DNA from: Clostridiales bacterium
GTDB lineage: Bacteria; Bacillota; Clostridia; Oscillospirales; Oscillospiraceae
Direction of reading: 5' to 3'
NCBI GenBank assembly: GCA_019415645.1
Contig: DXYV01000054.1
Coordinates: 1-15,849 of the forward strand
DNA: 15,849 bases
In this document: piece after piece, positions 1 through 6,724 of the stretch
How positions within the stretch are numbered: the first letter of the stretch is position 1
Layout: every line of letters begins with the position of its first letter
Position numbers and translations under genes: made by a program
Notes under the pieces: generated by a model
What the model was told of the DNA's origin: nothing
Seen by the model: the letters and a program-made list of their open reading frames with translations, nothing else
The model's database searches: none

Positions 1-20
1 CAGAAAATTTCCCCAAGACG

Positions 21-61
21 CTCCAACGCCCGCCCTCGCGAACGAGAGCGGGCGTTGGGAG
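21..61. terminator. Long GC-rich hairpin, possible terminator of the small secreted-protein gene
   Basis: An 11-bp perfect stem (23-33 with 48-58) is extended by four more pairs (35-38 with 43-46) across one C/A mismatch, closed by a CGAA tetraloop. It lies about 55 bp beyond the stop of the minus-strand gene ending at 116. Neither side has a clean U-tract; on the minus strand a short T-run appears only some 13 nt past the stem. Termination is an inference; it could also be an mRNA-stabilising 3' hairpin or serve a gene left of the window. Confidence 0.4.
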
Positions 62-115
62 CAGTTTATAGACCAACCTTTATAAAAAAGGAAGGCAGCA
101 AAGGAAAGAAAGCAA

Positions 116-535
116 TTAGCCGGTCGTGCTGGTCGAGCCGTTGTAGGTGCGGTCGAAATAGACGTAAATATCTTCCCCGACACCGTTCGCATCGTAAACC
201 GTGGCGTTTACGGACAGGCGATAGTCACCGGCCGGGCGGTTATAAGCATATCCGACAAATGAGAAAATACGGCCCGATACAGTTTTGGTAGGCCAGCTGG
301 CGGAACGGGTATAAGTACCATTGGAGCTTTTCACGAGGAGTTCTGCAGTTGCTTCAATTTTGCTCACACCGGATTGTCCGGTAATATTTACAGTACATTC
401 CGCAGTAGAACCGTTAAAAGCAAGCGTTAAATTAACATTAGCAGTATTATCCCAGCGAACAGTAGCAAATGCGTTACCAACTAAGATGACTAATAGGGAA
501 AGGGCTACAATTACAGAAATAAATCTTTTCTTCAT
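116..535 (-). CDS. Small secreted protein of unknown function
   Basis: A 139-residue protein with a clear Sec signal peptide: a KKR n-region, a hydrophobic stretch at about residues 5-20, and a likely cleavage after the A-F-A near residue 25. The mature ~115 residues contain alternating polar and hydrophobic segments rich in Ser, Thr, Asn, Val and Tyr, consistent with an all-beta, Ig-like fold. There are no Cys residues and no catalytic motif. The start is supported by an AAAGGAG site at about 547-553, roughly 11 nt upstream. Base composition is more AT-rich than the ribosomal genes. I do not recognise the family. It is exported and could stay soluble or cell-associated; no anchor motif is visible. 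Confidence 0.7.
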   Translation of the reverse strand: MKKRFISVIVALSLLVILVGNAFATVRWDNTANVNLTLAFNGSTAECTVNITGQSGVSKIEATAELLVKSSNGTYTRSASWPTKTVSGRIFSFVGYAYNRPAGDYRLSVNATVYDANGVGEDIYVYFDRTYNGSTSTTG

Positions 536-700
536 TAGGAAGCACTCCTTTAAAATTTTAGATTTGTTCCATTAAATTAACGTTTTAAAATCGCAAAGTT
601 TGCATATTTTTTCAGAAAAAATAAAAAATTGGCGGAGTGCTCAAAAGTGAAAGGGAAGTCTTGTATAAAAAGTCTAAAGAGATAAAATAAATATATGAAA

Positions 701-958
701 TCAATTACTAGTACGAATACTATTGGCTACTTTCATTAGCTCACTTGGATCACATTCACCGATAAGAACAAATGCAAATCCAGAATTTGTATCAACCCAG
801 ACTAAAGAGCTAAATTGATTGTTTCCATCCGCTATAAACAGGCTGGCAGACATCCCATTATTGAGGGTAACTTCTAAATATGTTTGATGTTCATTATCTA
901 TATAAAAGTTGTACTGCTCTAAACTGTTTTGGCCCAACGGTTTGTGCTTTTTCGACAC
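701..958 (-). CDS. DUF4367-like C-terminal fragment, possible gene remnant
   Basis: An 85-residue reading frame in markedly AT-rich DNA. The last ~35 residues (a WVDTNSGF strand, then a LIGECDPSELMKVANSI segment) resemble the end of DUF4367 domains, in which a Trp-containing strand leads into a short strand and an L-x-K-x-A-x-S-I helix. DUF4367 domains usually sit at the C-terminus of longer membrane-linked proteins; here the upstream part is missing. The ATG at 956-958 has no Shine-Dalgarno site. It lies only 34 bp from the divergent start of the SLH gene, so an intact promoter and leader are hard to fit. I infer a 5'-truncated remnant; a short functional protein is not excluded. Confidence 0.42.
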   Translation of the reverse strand: MSKKHKPLGQNSLEQYNFYIDNEHQTYLEVTLNNGMSASLFIADGNNQFSSLVWVDTNSGFAFVLIGECDPSELMKVANSIRTSN

Positions 959-972
959 ATCCGGCCAAGTTC

Positions 973-982
973 AAAAGGAGGT
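973..982 (+). promoter_or_regulatory. Strong ribosome-binding site fixing the start of the SLH protein
   Basis: AAAAGGAGGT is a near-perfect match to the anti-Shine-Dalgarno sequence and sits 10 nt before the ATG at 993. It selects this start over an in-frame ATG at 909, which lies inside the AT-rich upstream patch and would place 28 non-signal residues before the signal peptide. I could not find a convincing -35/-10 pair for this gene in the 250 bases upstream. Confidence 0.85.
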
Positions 983-992
983 ATTCTTCGAC

Positions 993-3866
993 ATGAGAAA
1001 CCTGAAGAAGGTCCTGTCCCTGTCTCTGTCCCTTGTCATGCTGCTCGGCTTGATGATGGTCGGTGCCGGGGCTGCGACCACCTACACCGATGCCGACGAC
1101 ATCACCTATACCGAAGCCGTCGACGTCATGTCTGCCGTCGGCGTCTTTAACGGCACCGACTCCGGCGACTTCCAGCCCAACGGGGATCTGACCCGTGAGC
1201 AGGCCGCCAAGATCATCTGCTACATGCTGATGGGCCAGACCGCGGCTGACGCGCTGACCACCAACACCGCGCCCTTCCAGGACGTGGCCGCCAACCGCTG
1301 GTCCGCCGGCTCCATCGCCTACTGCGTGACCATGGGCATCGTGGCGGGCGACGGCAACGGCCGCTTCTACCCCACCCAGACCGTGACTGGGTATCAGTTC
1401 GCCAAGATGCTGCTGGTGGCTTTGGGCTACGACGCCACCGTGGAGCAGTACACCGGCACCAACTGGGCCATCAACGTGGCCTCTGACGCGGCCGCCGCTG
1501 ACCTGACCGTGGGTCTGGACGCTTCCCTGTCCAACACCATGACCCGTGAGCAGGCCTGCCAGATGGCGTTCAACGCCATGAAGGCCAACATGGTGAACTA
1601 CTCCAGCAAGGGCACCAACATCACCACGTCCGACGGCACCACCATCGCCATGGGCGCTTCCGATGCCGAGCCCATCGTCAGCAGCCGCGCTACCATTGCC
1701 GACGACGGCTACCTGCAGTTCGCCGAGCAGTATCTCTCTGACCTGGTTCTGACCTCCTCCGGCGTGGGCACCGACGACTTCGGCCGTCCTGCCAACGTCT
1801 GGACTTACAATGACGACGAGGTCGGCACCTACGCCAAGACCGCCGACTTCACCTACACCGCTGACACCAGCTCCTCCACTCTGTCCAGCGCTCTGCGCGG
1901 CTACACGGTGGATGCCACTGTGACCGTTAACGGCGACGTGCAGACCGGTACGGTCGCCAGCGTCAGCGGCCTGGCCGATCTGACCGGCAACGGCACTGTG
2001 GTAGAGCTCTTTGCCGACAAGCGCGTCATCACCGACGTGGTCGTGATCGAGACCGAGTACGCCACCGTCAGCCGCATCGTCACCACCTCCGGCCGTGAGT
2101 CCGTCACCCTGACCGGCGGCGTGCAGATCACCCTGGAGGACCAGCCCGACCTGTACAATGTGGTTTCCGGCCTGGAAGTGGGCGACGCCGTCCTGCTGGT
2201 TGCCAACGCGGATGACGAGGCTCTGGCCGTCTCCATCCCCGAAGTCGTGTCCGGCGAGTTCACCCGCATCAACAGCTCTGACAACACCTATACAGTGGGT
2301 GGTAACGCTTACGGCCTGTCCGACTCTTACAGCAACACCGATGTCTTTGACGGTAATAACCTGACCACGGTCTATGACCTGACCCTGGACAACTACGGCT
2401 ACATCATCTATGCTGTGGAATCCGCTCTGACTGACAATGCCGACTACGCCCTGGTTCTGGATAACAGCTACTCCGGCAACGTCATGTCCGGCATCACCAA
2501 GTACGTTCAGCTGCTCTACACCGACGGCACCATCGAGTGGGTGCAGGTCGCCACTGTGGGCGGCAAGGCCGTGAAGAACGACACCAGCGACGCTGTGACC
2601 GACAATACCTTCGTGGCCTATGTGGAGAACAGCGACGGCACTTATGCTCTGAGCACGGTGGGTGCCAACAAAGCCATTACCAGCACTACTTCCGGCGCTT
2701 CTTCCAGCACCAATATTGCTGGCTATTCCTTCACAACTGGCAATAACACTACTCCCTATTTCAATGTCATCCGGAATGATATCAACTTCCTGCAGTACAG
2801 CTCCACCAGTGCCACTGAGGGCTTTAGTGATGTGGACCTGAGCGGCAGCAACAGCACCATCTTCCTGATTGGCAACACTTCCCGCGGCTTCACCGTGTAC
2901 ACCGGTATCCGCAACGTAGCCGCTCAGAACGGTGCTTCCGGCTACATTCTGGCCAATGATACTGTGGCTAAGATTGTGGTCATCAACACCGGCTCTGCTG
3001 CTACCAGCACCGACAAGGTCTACATTGCCGGCAACTACTCCAGCGCTTACCGCGACAGCGATCTGGGCACCGTCCGCACTTATCCCGCCGTGGTGAACGG
3101 TGAGATCACCACTGTGGATGTTGTTGCTAACTCCAATACGGTCACCGTCGGCAAGATGTACACTAGTGTAATCTATAACGGCGACATCATTGAAACCATC
3201 GGTTCTCCTGTCTCTGCCACTTACGACGGCTCCGGCGTGGATACCGCTCAGACTGCCTCCAACAACGACTTCGAGTACTCCAGCGGTATTCTGACGATTG
3301 ATGGCACCACTGCAATCGGCGCCGACAACGTCACCTTCTACGCCGCAGTGAACGACGAGGTCACCACTATCACCGCCGCCGCCTTCAATGCTCTCAGCGA
3401 TAACGCTGTGGATGAGATTGAAGGCACTGCCGACCTGGTCGTGACCTATGACGACGACGGCTTCGTGACCGCTGTCTATGTCAGCTACAACGAGCCCGGC
3501 GAGGAAGAGGAGACCGTTGCGAACGTGACCATCAGCGATGTCACCCTCGCCCGCTCTGAATCTGCCGACACGGTGGTTGTCACCTTCGAGTCCAACCGTG
3601 ACCTGGCTGCTACGACTGAGGCCGTCATCACCCTGTACCGCATCAGCGACTACACTGGCGGCGTGTCCAGCCTTGGTTCCGAGTCCGTGCAGATCACCGC
3701 TGCGGTAGATGTCTCCACTGACGCTACCGGCACTGCAACCAGCACCATCACCATCCCCGCCACTGGCACCTACTATGTCACGGTCCAGCTGACGGATGCT
3801 TCTGACGCTGTCATTTCCAATGCTCAGTCTTCTGTCGAGATGTACCTGACCACTTTCGGCGGTTAA
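993..3866 (+). CDS. S-layer homology (SLH) domain surface protein
   Basis: A 957-residue exported protein. Residues 1-28 form a signal peptide (RNLKK, a Leu/Met-rich core, then AGAA). SLH repeats follow: about 31-80 (with the GDLTREQAAKI signature), about 94-146 (FQDVAANRW...GRFYPTQTVT), and a diverged third at about 157-200 (NTMTREQACQMAF). SLH triplets bind pyruvylated secondary cell-wall polymers, so the protein probably sits on the wall through its N-terminus. Residues ~230-820 are Thr/Ser/Asp/Gly/Val-rich, beta-type and low in Cys, with no recognised enzyme motif. An acidic linker (GEEEET) leads to a C-terminal beta-sandwich-like domain of about 125 residues. It has its own strong RBS and ends in a strong terminator, so it is probably monocistronic. 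An S-layer or cell-surface structural role is inferred; no catalytic residues are visible. Confidence 0.88.
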   Translation: MRNLKKVLSLSLSLVMLLGLMMVGAGAATTYTDADDITYTEAVDVMSAVGVFNGTDSGDFQPNGDLTREQAAKIICYMLMGQTAADALTTNTAPFQDVAANRWSAGSIAYCVTMGIVAGDGNGRFYPTQTVTGYQFAKMLLVALGYDATVEQYTGTNWAINVASDAAAADLTVGLDASLSNTMTREQACQMAFNAMKANMVNYSSKGTNITTSDGTTIAMGASDAEPIVSSRATIADDGYLQFAEQYLSDLVLTSSGVGTDDFGRPANVWTYNDDEVGTYAKTADFTYTADTSSSTLSSALRGYTVDATVTVNGDVQTGTVASVSGLADLTGNGTVVELFADKRVITDVVVIETEYATVSRIVTTSGRESVTLTGGVQITLEDQPDLYNVVSGLEVGDAVLLVANADDEALAVSIPEVVSGEFTRINSSDNTYTVGGNAYGLSDSYSNTDVFDGNNLTTVYDLTLDNYGYIIYAVESALTDNADYALVLDNSYSGNVMSGITKYVQLLYTDGTIEWVQVATVGGKAVKNDTSDAVTDNTFVAYVENSDGTYALSTVGANKAITSTTSGASSSTNIAGYSFTTGNNTTPYFNVIRNDINFLQYSSTSATEGFSDVDLSGSNSTIFLIGNTSRGFTVYTGIRNVAAQNGASGYILANDTVAKIVVINTGSAATSTDKVYIAGNYSSAYRDSDLGTVRTYPAVVNGEITTVDVVANSNTVTVGKMYTSVIYNGDIIETIGSPVSATYDGSGVDTAQTASNNDFEYSSGILTIDGTTAIGADNVTFYAAVNDEVTTITAAAFNALSDNAVDEIEGTADLVVTYDDDGFVTAVYVSYNEPGEEEETVANVTISDVTLARSESADTVVVTFESNRDLAATTEAVITLYRISDYTGGVSSLGSESVQITAAVDVSTDATGTATSTITIPATGTYYVTVQLTDASDAVISNAQSSVEMYLTTFGG

Positions 3867-3885
3867 TCAGACGGTTCTGATCTTT

Positions 3886-3940
3886 GGTTAAAACAAGCCC
3901 GGGCCCGCGCATCGCGCGGGCCCGGGCTTGTTCTCTTTTT
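3886..3940. terminator. Bidirectional intrinsic terminator between the SLH gene and the tail-like gene
   Basis: A 19-bp perfect stem (3892-3910 with 3914-3932) has a three-base ATC loop. On the plus strand it is followed by CTCTTTTT; on the minus strand the stem ends in CTTGTTTT. It starts 25 bp after the SLH stop and directly abuts the TGA of the convergent minus-strand gene at 3940-3942, so it can serve both. Confidence 0.93.
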
Positions 3941-4368
3941 CACCGCAAAGCCAGATAGAAATAACTGTAACTGCTGCTGTTCAGCTTGGGGTAGCGGCTG
4001 CTGTTGTAGACCGTGAAGCCCTCGTCCTGAATGGAAAGGCAGGTCCCGCCGTTGGACAGGTTCCCGCCGTCGATGGCCATGCCGTTATACAGCCCCATCC
4101 GGGTCACGTCATTGTCCGTGTAATTTCCCCATACCAGCACCGCCTTGGGCCGAAACCCCAACGTGATAGTCTGGGAACCCGTGGCAGAGGTGTCCGTGGT
4201 CCCCTGGTAGCGGCCTACCACGAGCTTGCAGGCGCCGTTCAGGCCCTCGGCCAGCGTGTTCAGGGCCGCGTCGAGCTTCTGGCTGTTCTGGTTGAACTCT
4301 TCCCGCAGAAAGCTGTCTCCCGGCTCCCAGAGGTTAAGTTGATAATTTGTGGTGTGATTGGTTGCCAT
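3940..4368 (-). CDS. Orphan phage-tail-appendage-like protein
   Basis: A 142-residue protein. Residues 1-45 (TTNYQLNLWEPGDSFLREEFNQNSQKLDAAL) have the pattern seen at the N-terminus of many Clostridia prophage tail-fibre or baseplate-distal proteins: a short beta lead, then an E-x-F-N-x-N...L-D-x-A-L helix. The C-terminal ~85 residues (LGFRPKAVLVWGN ... GFTVYNSS ... SYSYFYLALR) resemble beta-sandwich receptor-binding domains that end in a Tyr-rich strand. There is no signal peptide, and no portal, capsid, terminase or lysis gene nearby, so it is an orphan. Its SD lies inside a hairpin, and a terminator upstream (about 4434-4471) insulates it from the ribosomal operon. No promoter was recognised in the 60 bp between. 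It may be a phage remnant or a domesticated surface or injection-device component; function is unproven. Confidence 0.72.
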   Translation of the reverse strand: MATNHTTNYQLNLWEPGDSFLREEFNQNSQKLDAALNTLAEGLNGACKLVVGRYQGTTDTSATGSQTITLGFRPKAVLVWGNYTDNDVTRMGLYNGMAIDGGNLSNGGTCLSIQDEGFTVYNSSRYPKLNSSSYSYFYLALR

Positions 4369-4400
4369 GTTTTCCTTCCCCCTTCACCAGGGGGAAGGAA
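4369..4400 (-). promoter_or_regulatory. Hairpin sequestering the ribosome-binding site of the tail-like gene
   Basis: An 11-bp perfect inverted repeat (4372-4382 with 4390-4400, 7-base loop) lies immediately upstream of the ATG at 4368. The start-proximal arm, GGGGGAAGGAA on the minus strand, is the only Shine-Dalgarno-like sequence. In the mRNA the site would be base-paired, which predicts low or conditional translation. The regulation is inferred. Confidence 0.6.
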
Positions 4401-4431
4401 CGCGTCCATCTTTGCACGTTTGCGTCAAACC

Positions 4432-4471
4432 ACAAAAAAGAGGCGTTGCATCTGCGATGCAACGCCTCTTT
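4432..4471 (-). terminator. Strong intrinsic terminator upstream of the tail-like gene
   Basis: A 16-bp perfect stem (4437-4452 with 4456-4471) has a TGC loop. On the minus strand the stem runs into CTCTTTTTTG, a good U-tract; the plus-strand side (CTCTTTGGGG) is weaker. It would stop any transcript entering from the right, including read-through from rplQ, before the tail-like gene. Confidence 0.85.
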
Positions 4472-4560
4472 GGGGTTTCCTGTCAGACACAGGATGTGAT
4501 AAACCATTCATCCCTGGGGCTGCGGCCTCAGGGGGAGTGTTTGTACTTTTCTTGTTCTGC

Positions 4561-4671
4561 CTCGTCGCCGCAAGCTGCGTATCCTTCGCCCGCACGCAAA
4601 GCGTGCGGACTCACTCGCTCCGCTGCGGCTCCTCTCCCCGCACAGCCCGCTAACGCTGGGCCTGTGCGGGG
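4561..4671 (+). repeat. Two-hairpin intergenic repeat, copy A
   Basis: Order on the plus strand: a lead box (GTCGCCGCAAGCTGCGTAT at 4564-4582), stem 1 (4590-4597 with 4601-4608, loop AAA), a 25-nt linker (4611-4635) ending CTCCGCTGCGGCTCCTCT, then stem 2 (4636-4645 with 4662-4671, plus an inner CCC/GGG). The same order and linker length recur at 4801-4909 and 8311-8423. No coding potential or terminal target duplication was seen. The family is not one I can name. Confidence 0.7.
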
Positions 4672-4800
4672 TCCCTCAGAAAAAGAACGCAGGCAAAGGG
4701 GAGACCCCCTTTGCAATCCCCCGTATCAGTCCGGGGCGCATACCATTCACCGCCGGCGACCGGAATTTGTATGCTCTGGCCCCCCAGCACCCGCTGCCGC

Positions 4801-4909
4801 GCGGCGTCACGTGCTGCATATCGTTCGCATCCGCCTAACGGCAAATGCTCACTCATTCCGCCGCTCCGCCTTTCCCCAGCCGGCCCATGTTGTTGGGCCC
4901 GGCCGGGGA
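4801..4909 (+). repeat. Two-hairpin intergenic repeat, copy C
   Basis: This copy lies about 130 bp after copy A in the same orientation. The lead box ends CTGCATATCGTTCGC, matching CTGCGTATCCTTCGC of copy A. Stem 1 spans 4827-4848 (GCAT/ATGC and GCC/GGC with an interior loop). The 25-nt linker (4849-4873) ends TTCCGCCGCTCCGCCTTT. Stem 2 spans 4874-4908 (CCCC/GGGG, a mismatch, GCCGG/CCGGC, a bulge, CCC/GGG). Pairing is kept although the stem sequence differs from copy A. Confidence 0.66.
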
Positions 4910-5040
4910 CCCCATGCTTGGCAAGGTCCGCAAAACGCGCCTGGCTAGGTGCTGTTGGGAAAGGCGCACATAGGGGCCGATGTCCACATTAGCCCTTTTC
5001 CCCGTCCCGCCCGCAGGCGGTTCCCCGGGGGACACATCCA

Positions 5041-5066
5041 ATAAGGGGGCCCGCAGGCCCCCTTAT
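5041..5066. repeat. Perfect 11-bp palindromic hairpin
   Basis: ATAAGGGGGCC at 5041-5051 and its exact reverse complement at 5056-5066 enclose the loop CGCA. Neither side carries a U-tract, so this is not a standard intrinsic terminator. It belongs to the palindrome cluster downstream of rplQ. Confidence 0.75.
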
Positions 5067-5091
5067 GCTTGGTCGTTTCAAGGGGGTGGTC

Positions 5092-5127
5092 CTTAGGAGG
5101 GGGGAAATCGAAATCCCCCCTCCTAAG
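5092..5127. repeat. Perfect 13-bp palindromic hairpin
   Basis: CTTAGGAGGGGGG (5092-5104) pairs exactly with 5115-5127 around a 10-base A/T-rich loop. It is separated by only nine bases from the next inverted-repeat unit. No gene or U-tract is attached to it. Confidence 0.75.
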
Positions 5128-5136
5128 CGTGTCTTT

Positions 5137-5223
5137 GGTTCCTTTCTGCGCAGCCGTTGGCGGCTCTGCCGCCTTACGGATGCGGCGTACCCCTTGCGGG
5201 TGCTGCACGGGCAGAAAGGAACC
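5137..5223. repeat. 87-bp unit bounded by perfect 13-bp inverted repeats
   Basis: GGTTCCTTTCTGC (5137-5149) and GCAGAAAGGAACC (5211-5223) are exact reverse complements. Inside is a second perfect hairpin, GGCGGC-TCT-GCCGCC (5159-5173). The right arm also pairs alternatively with GGGTTCC at 5233-5239. No flanking target-site duplication and no coding frame are visible, so it resembles a small non-autonomous palindromic element or a structured RNA rather than a proven mobile element. Confidence 0.65.
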
Positions 5224-5274
5224 CCCCCCGGAGGGTTCCCTGAAATACTTCCAACAATCTGTTTCTTACAAAAC

Positions 5275-5313
5275 ACGAAAAAACGTCCAGTCCCGATTGG
5301 GACTGGACGTTTT
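5275..5313 (-). terminator. Intrinsic terminator of the ribosomal (alpha) operon
   Basis: A 14-15-bp perfect stem (5280-5294 with 5299-5313) has a GATT/AATC loop. On the minus strand it ends in ACGTTTTTTCG, a six-U tract. It begins 12 bp after the rplQ stop, the expected place for the end of the spc-alpha transcript. Confidence 0.95.
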
Positions 5314-5324
5314 GCAGTTCGTTC

Positions 5325-5666
5325 TTACACCAGCTGAACGATCGCCATCTCAGCGGCGTCGCCGCGGCGGGGGCCGATGCGGACCACGCGGGTATAGCCG
5401 CCGTTGCGCTCGGCGTACTGGGGACCCAGCTTGTCGAACAGCTTCTTGGCCACGTCCTCCTTGGTGAGGAAGGACAGCGCCTGACGGTAAGCAGCCAGAT
5501 CATTCTTCTTGGCCAGGGTGATCATCTTCTCGGCCAGGGGAGCGACCTCCTTGGCGCGGGAGACGGTAGTCTTAATCTGACCCTCCTCCAGCAGGTAGGT
5601 GGTCATAGCGCGCAGCATGGCCATACGCTGGTCGGTGGGCTTCCCGAGTTTACGATGGGTGGACAT
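5325..5666 (-). CDS. rplQ: 50S ribosomal protein L17
   Basis: L17 is a large-subunit protein near the peptide exit tunnel and the usual last gene of the alpha operon. The 113-residue product has the family signature HRKLGKPTDQRMAMLRAMTTYLL followed by I-x-T-T-x-x-R-A-K-E-V-x-P-L-A-E-K-M-I-T-L. It ends after the RNA-contacting GGYTRVVRIGPRRGDAA segment, close to full length for the short bacterial form. I start at ATG 5666 because AAAGGAG (about 5675-5681) ends 8 nt before it; an in-frame GTG at 5675 overlaps that site. rpoA lies 37 bp upstream and the operon terminator immediately downstream. Confidence 0.96.
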   Translation of the reverse strand: MSTHRKLGKPTDQRMAMLRAMTTYLLEEGQIKTTVSRAKEVAPLAEKMITLAKKNDLAAYRQALSFLTKEDVAKKLFDKLGPQYAERNGGYTRVVRIGPRRGDAAEMAIVQLV

Positions 5667-5703
5667 GTTTTTCACTCCTTTGGTAACAGGCCGGGCGGCC
5701 TGA

Positions 5704-6651
5704 TCAGTTCTCTTCGCTAGCCAGGGACAGGCCCATCATCGCCAGCTTGTTGATGACTTCTTCCAGGGACTTGCGGCCCAGGTTACGCACCTTCATCATC
5801 TCATCCTCAGTCTTGGAGATCAGATCCTCGACGGTGTTGATATTGGCGCGCTTCAGGCAGTTGAAGGAGCGGACGGACAGGTCCAGCTCTTCAATGGTCA
5901 TCTCCAGCACTTTGTCGCGCTGGGCCTCGGCCTTCTCCACCACTGTGGACTTGGAACCCATGGTCTCGGACAGGTCCGTGAACAGGGTGAAGTGGTCCAC
6001 CAGGATGCGGGCGCCCAGAGAGACAGCATCCCGCGCGGTGATGGTGCCGTTGGTCCATACCTCCAGGGTCAGCTTGTCAAAGTCGGTCAGGTCGCCCACG
6101 CGGGTATTTTCCACGGTGTAGTTGACCTTCTTGACAGGAGTATAGACCGAGTCCACGGGGATGACCCCGATAATGGGCTGCTGAGCTTTGTTGCGGTCAG
6201 CGGTCACATAGCCGCGGCCCTGGGACAGGGTCAGCTCCATGTTCAGCGTGGCCTCGGGGCCCAGCGTGGCGATGTGGTGCTCCGGATTGAGGATCTCCAC
6301 CTCGCCGTCCGCCTTGATGTCGCCGGCGGTCACGGTACCCTCGCCGCTGGCCTCAATGTAGACGGTCTTCACGCCTTCGCTGTGCAGCTTGGCGATGATG
6401 CCCTTTACGTTGAGGACGATCTCGGTCACGTCTTCCTTTACGCCGGGGATAGTGGTGAACTCATGCTGGACACCGGCGATCTTGATGGTGGTAACCGCAG
6501 TGCCGGGCAGAGAGGACAGCAGGATTCGCCGCAGAGAGTTGCCAAGGGTCGTGCCATAACCGCGCTCCAGCGGCTCTACGACATACTTGCCGTAGGAGTC
6601 GTCGCCTACATTCTCGATACACTCGATACGCGGCTTTTGGATTTCTACCAT
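5704..6651 (-). CDS. rpoA: DNA-directed RNA polymerase subunit alpha
   Basis: The alpha subunit dimer nucleates RNA polymerase assembly and its C-terminal domain contacts promoter UP elements and activators. The 315-residue product contains the N-terminal assembly domain (about 1-235), including GYGTTLGNSLRRILLSSLPG near residues 31-50, a linker, and a C-terminal domain (about 251-310) with LDLSVRSFNCLKRANI and RNLGRKSLEEV, the DNA-contacting helix-hairpin-helix. Length is normal. AAAAGGAGGG precedes the ATG. A 73-bp gap from rpsD contains a small TGGCA/TGCCA inverted repeat but no clear promoter. Confidence 0.98.
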   Translation of the reverse strand: MVEIQKPRIECIENVGDDSYGKYVVEPLERGYGTTLGNSLRRILLSSLPGTAVTTIKIAGVQHEFTTIPGVKEDVTEIVLNVKGIIAKLHSEGVKTVYIEASGEGTVTAGDIKADGEVEILNPEHHIATLGPEATLNMELTLSQGRGYVTADRNKAQQPIIGVIPVDSVYTPVKKVNYTVENTRVGDLTDFDKLTLEVWTNGTITARDAVSLGARILVDHFTLFTDLSETMGSKSTVVEKAEAQRDKVLEMTIEELDLSVRSFNCLKRANINTVEDLISKTEDEMMKVRNLGRKSLEEVINKLAMMGLSLASEEN

Positions 6652-6724
6652 ATCGTGTTACCCTCCTTTTACAGTGGCAAGTAAAGTGCCAAATTGTGGT
6701 CGTGTCTTGCAGTGAGGGTGTGTA

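Larger units (their letters stand above)
4472..5274. other. About 800-bp gene-free, palindrome-rich spacer
   Basis: No frame here shows a recognisable protein with an appropriate start and RBS; overlapping frames on both strands encode Arg/Pro/Ala-rich low-complexity products typical of non-coding GC-rich DNA. The interval instead contains many perfect inverted repeats, among them 4693-4701 with 4706-4714 (GCAAAGGGG/CCCCTTTGC), two copies of a two-hairpin repeat, and a cluster of hairpins at 5041-5239. It lies beyond the rplQ terminator. Confidence 0.7.

Noticed and set aside
605..623. A/T-only inverted repeat TATTTTTT-CAG-AAAAAATA as a terminator
   Set aside because: It has no GC pairs in the stem, so it is too weak for intrinsic termination and is likely a by-product of AT-rich sequence.
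4420..4428. TTGACG on the minus strand as a -35 box for the tail-like gene
   Set aside because: No -10-like hexamer lies 16-18 bp downstream (the position reads ACGCGT), so no promoter is called.
3928..4653. A 241-codon open frame on the plus strand across the tail-like gene and spacer
   Set aside because: It is antisense to the better-supported minus-strand tail-like gene, begins inside the terminator stem, has no RBS, and its product is low-complexity without domain patterns.
4472..5274. CRISPR array in the repeat-rich spacer
   Set aside because: The repeats are long, imperfect and structured, with no regular short repeat-spacer periodicity and no cas genes nearby.
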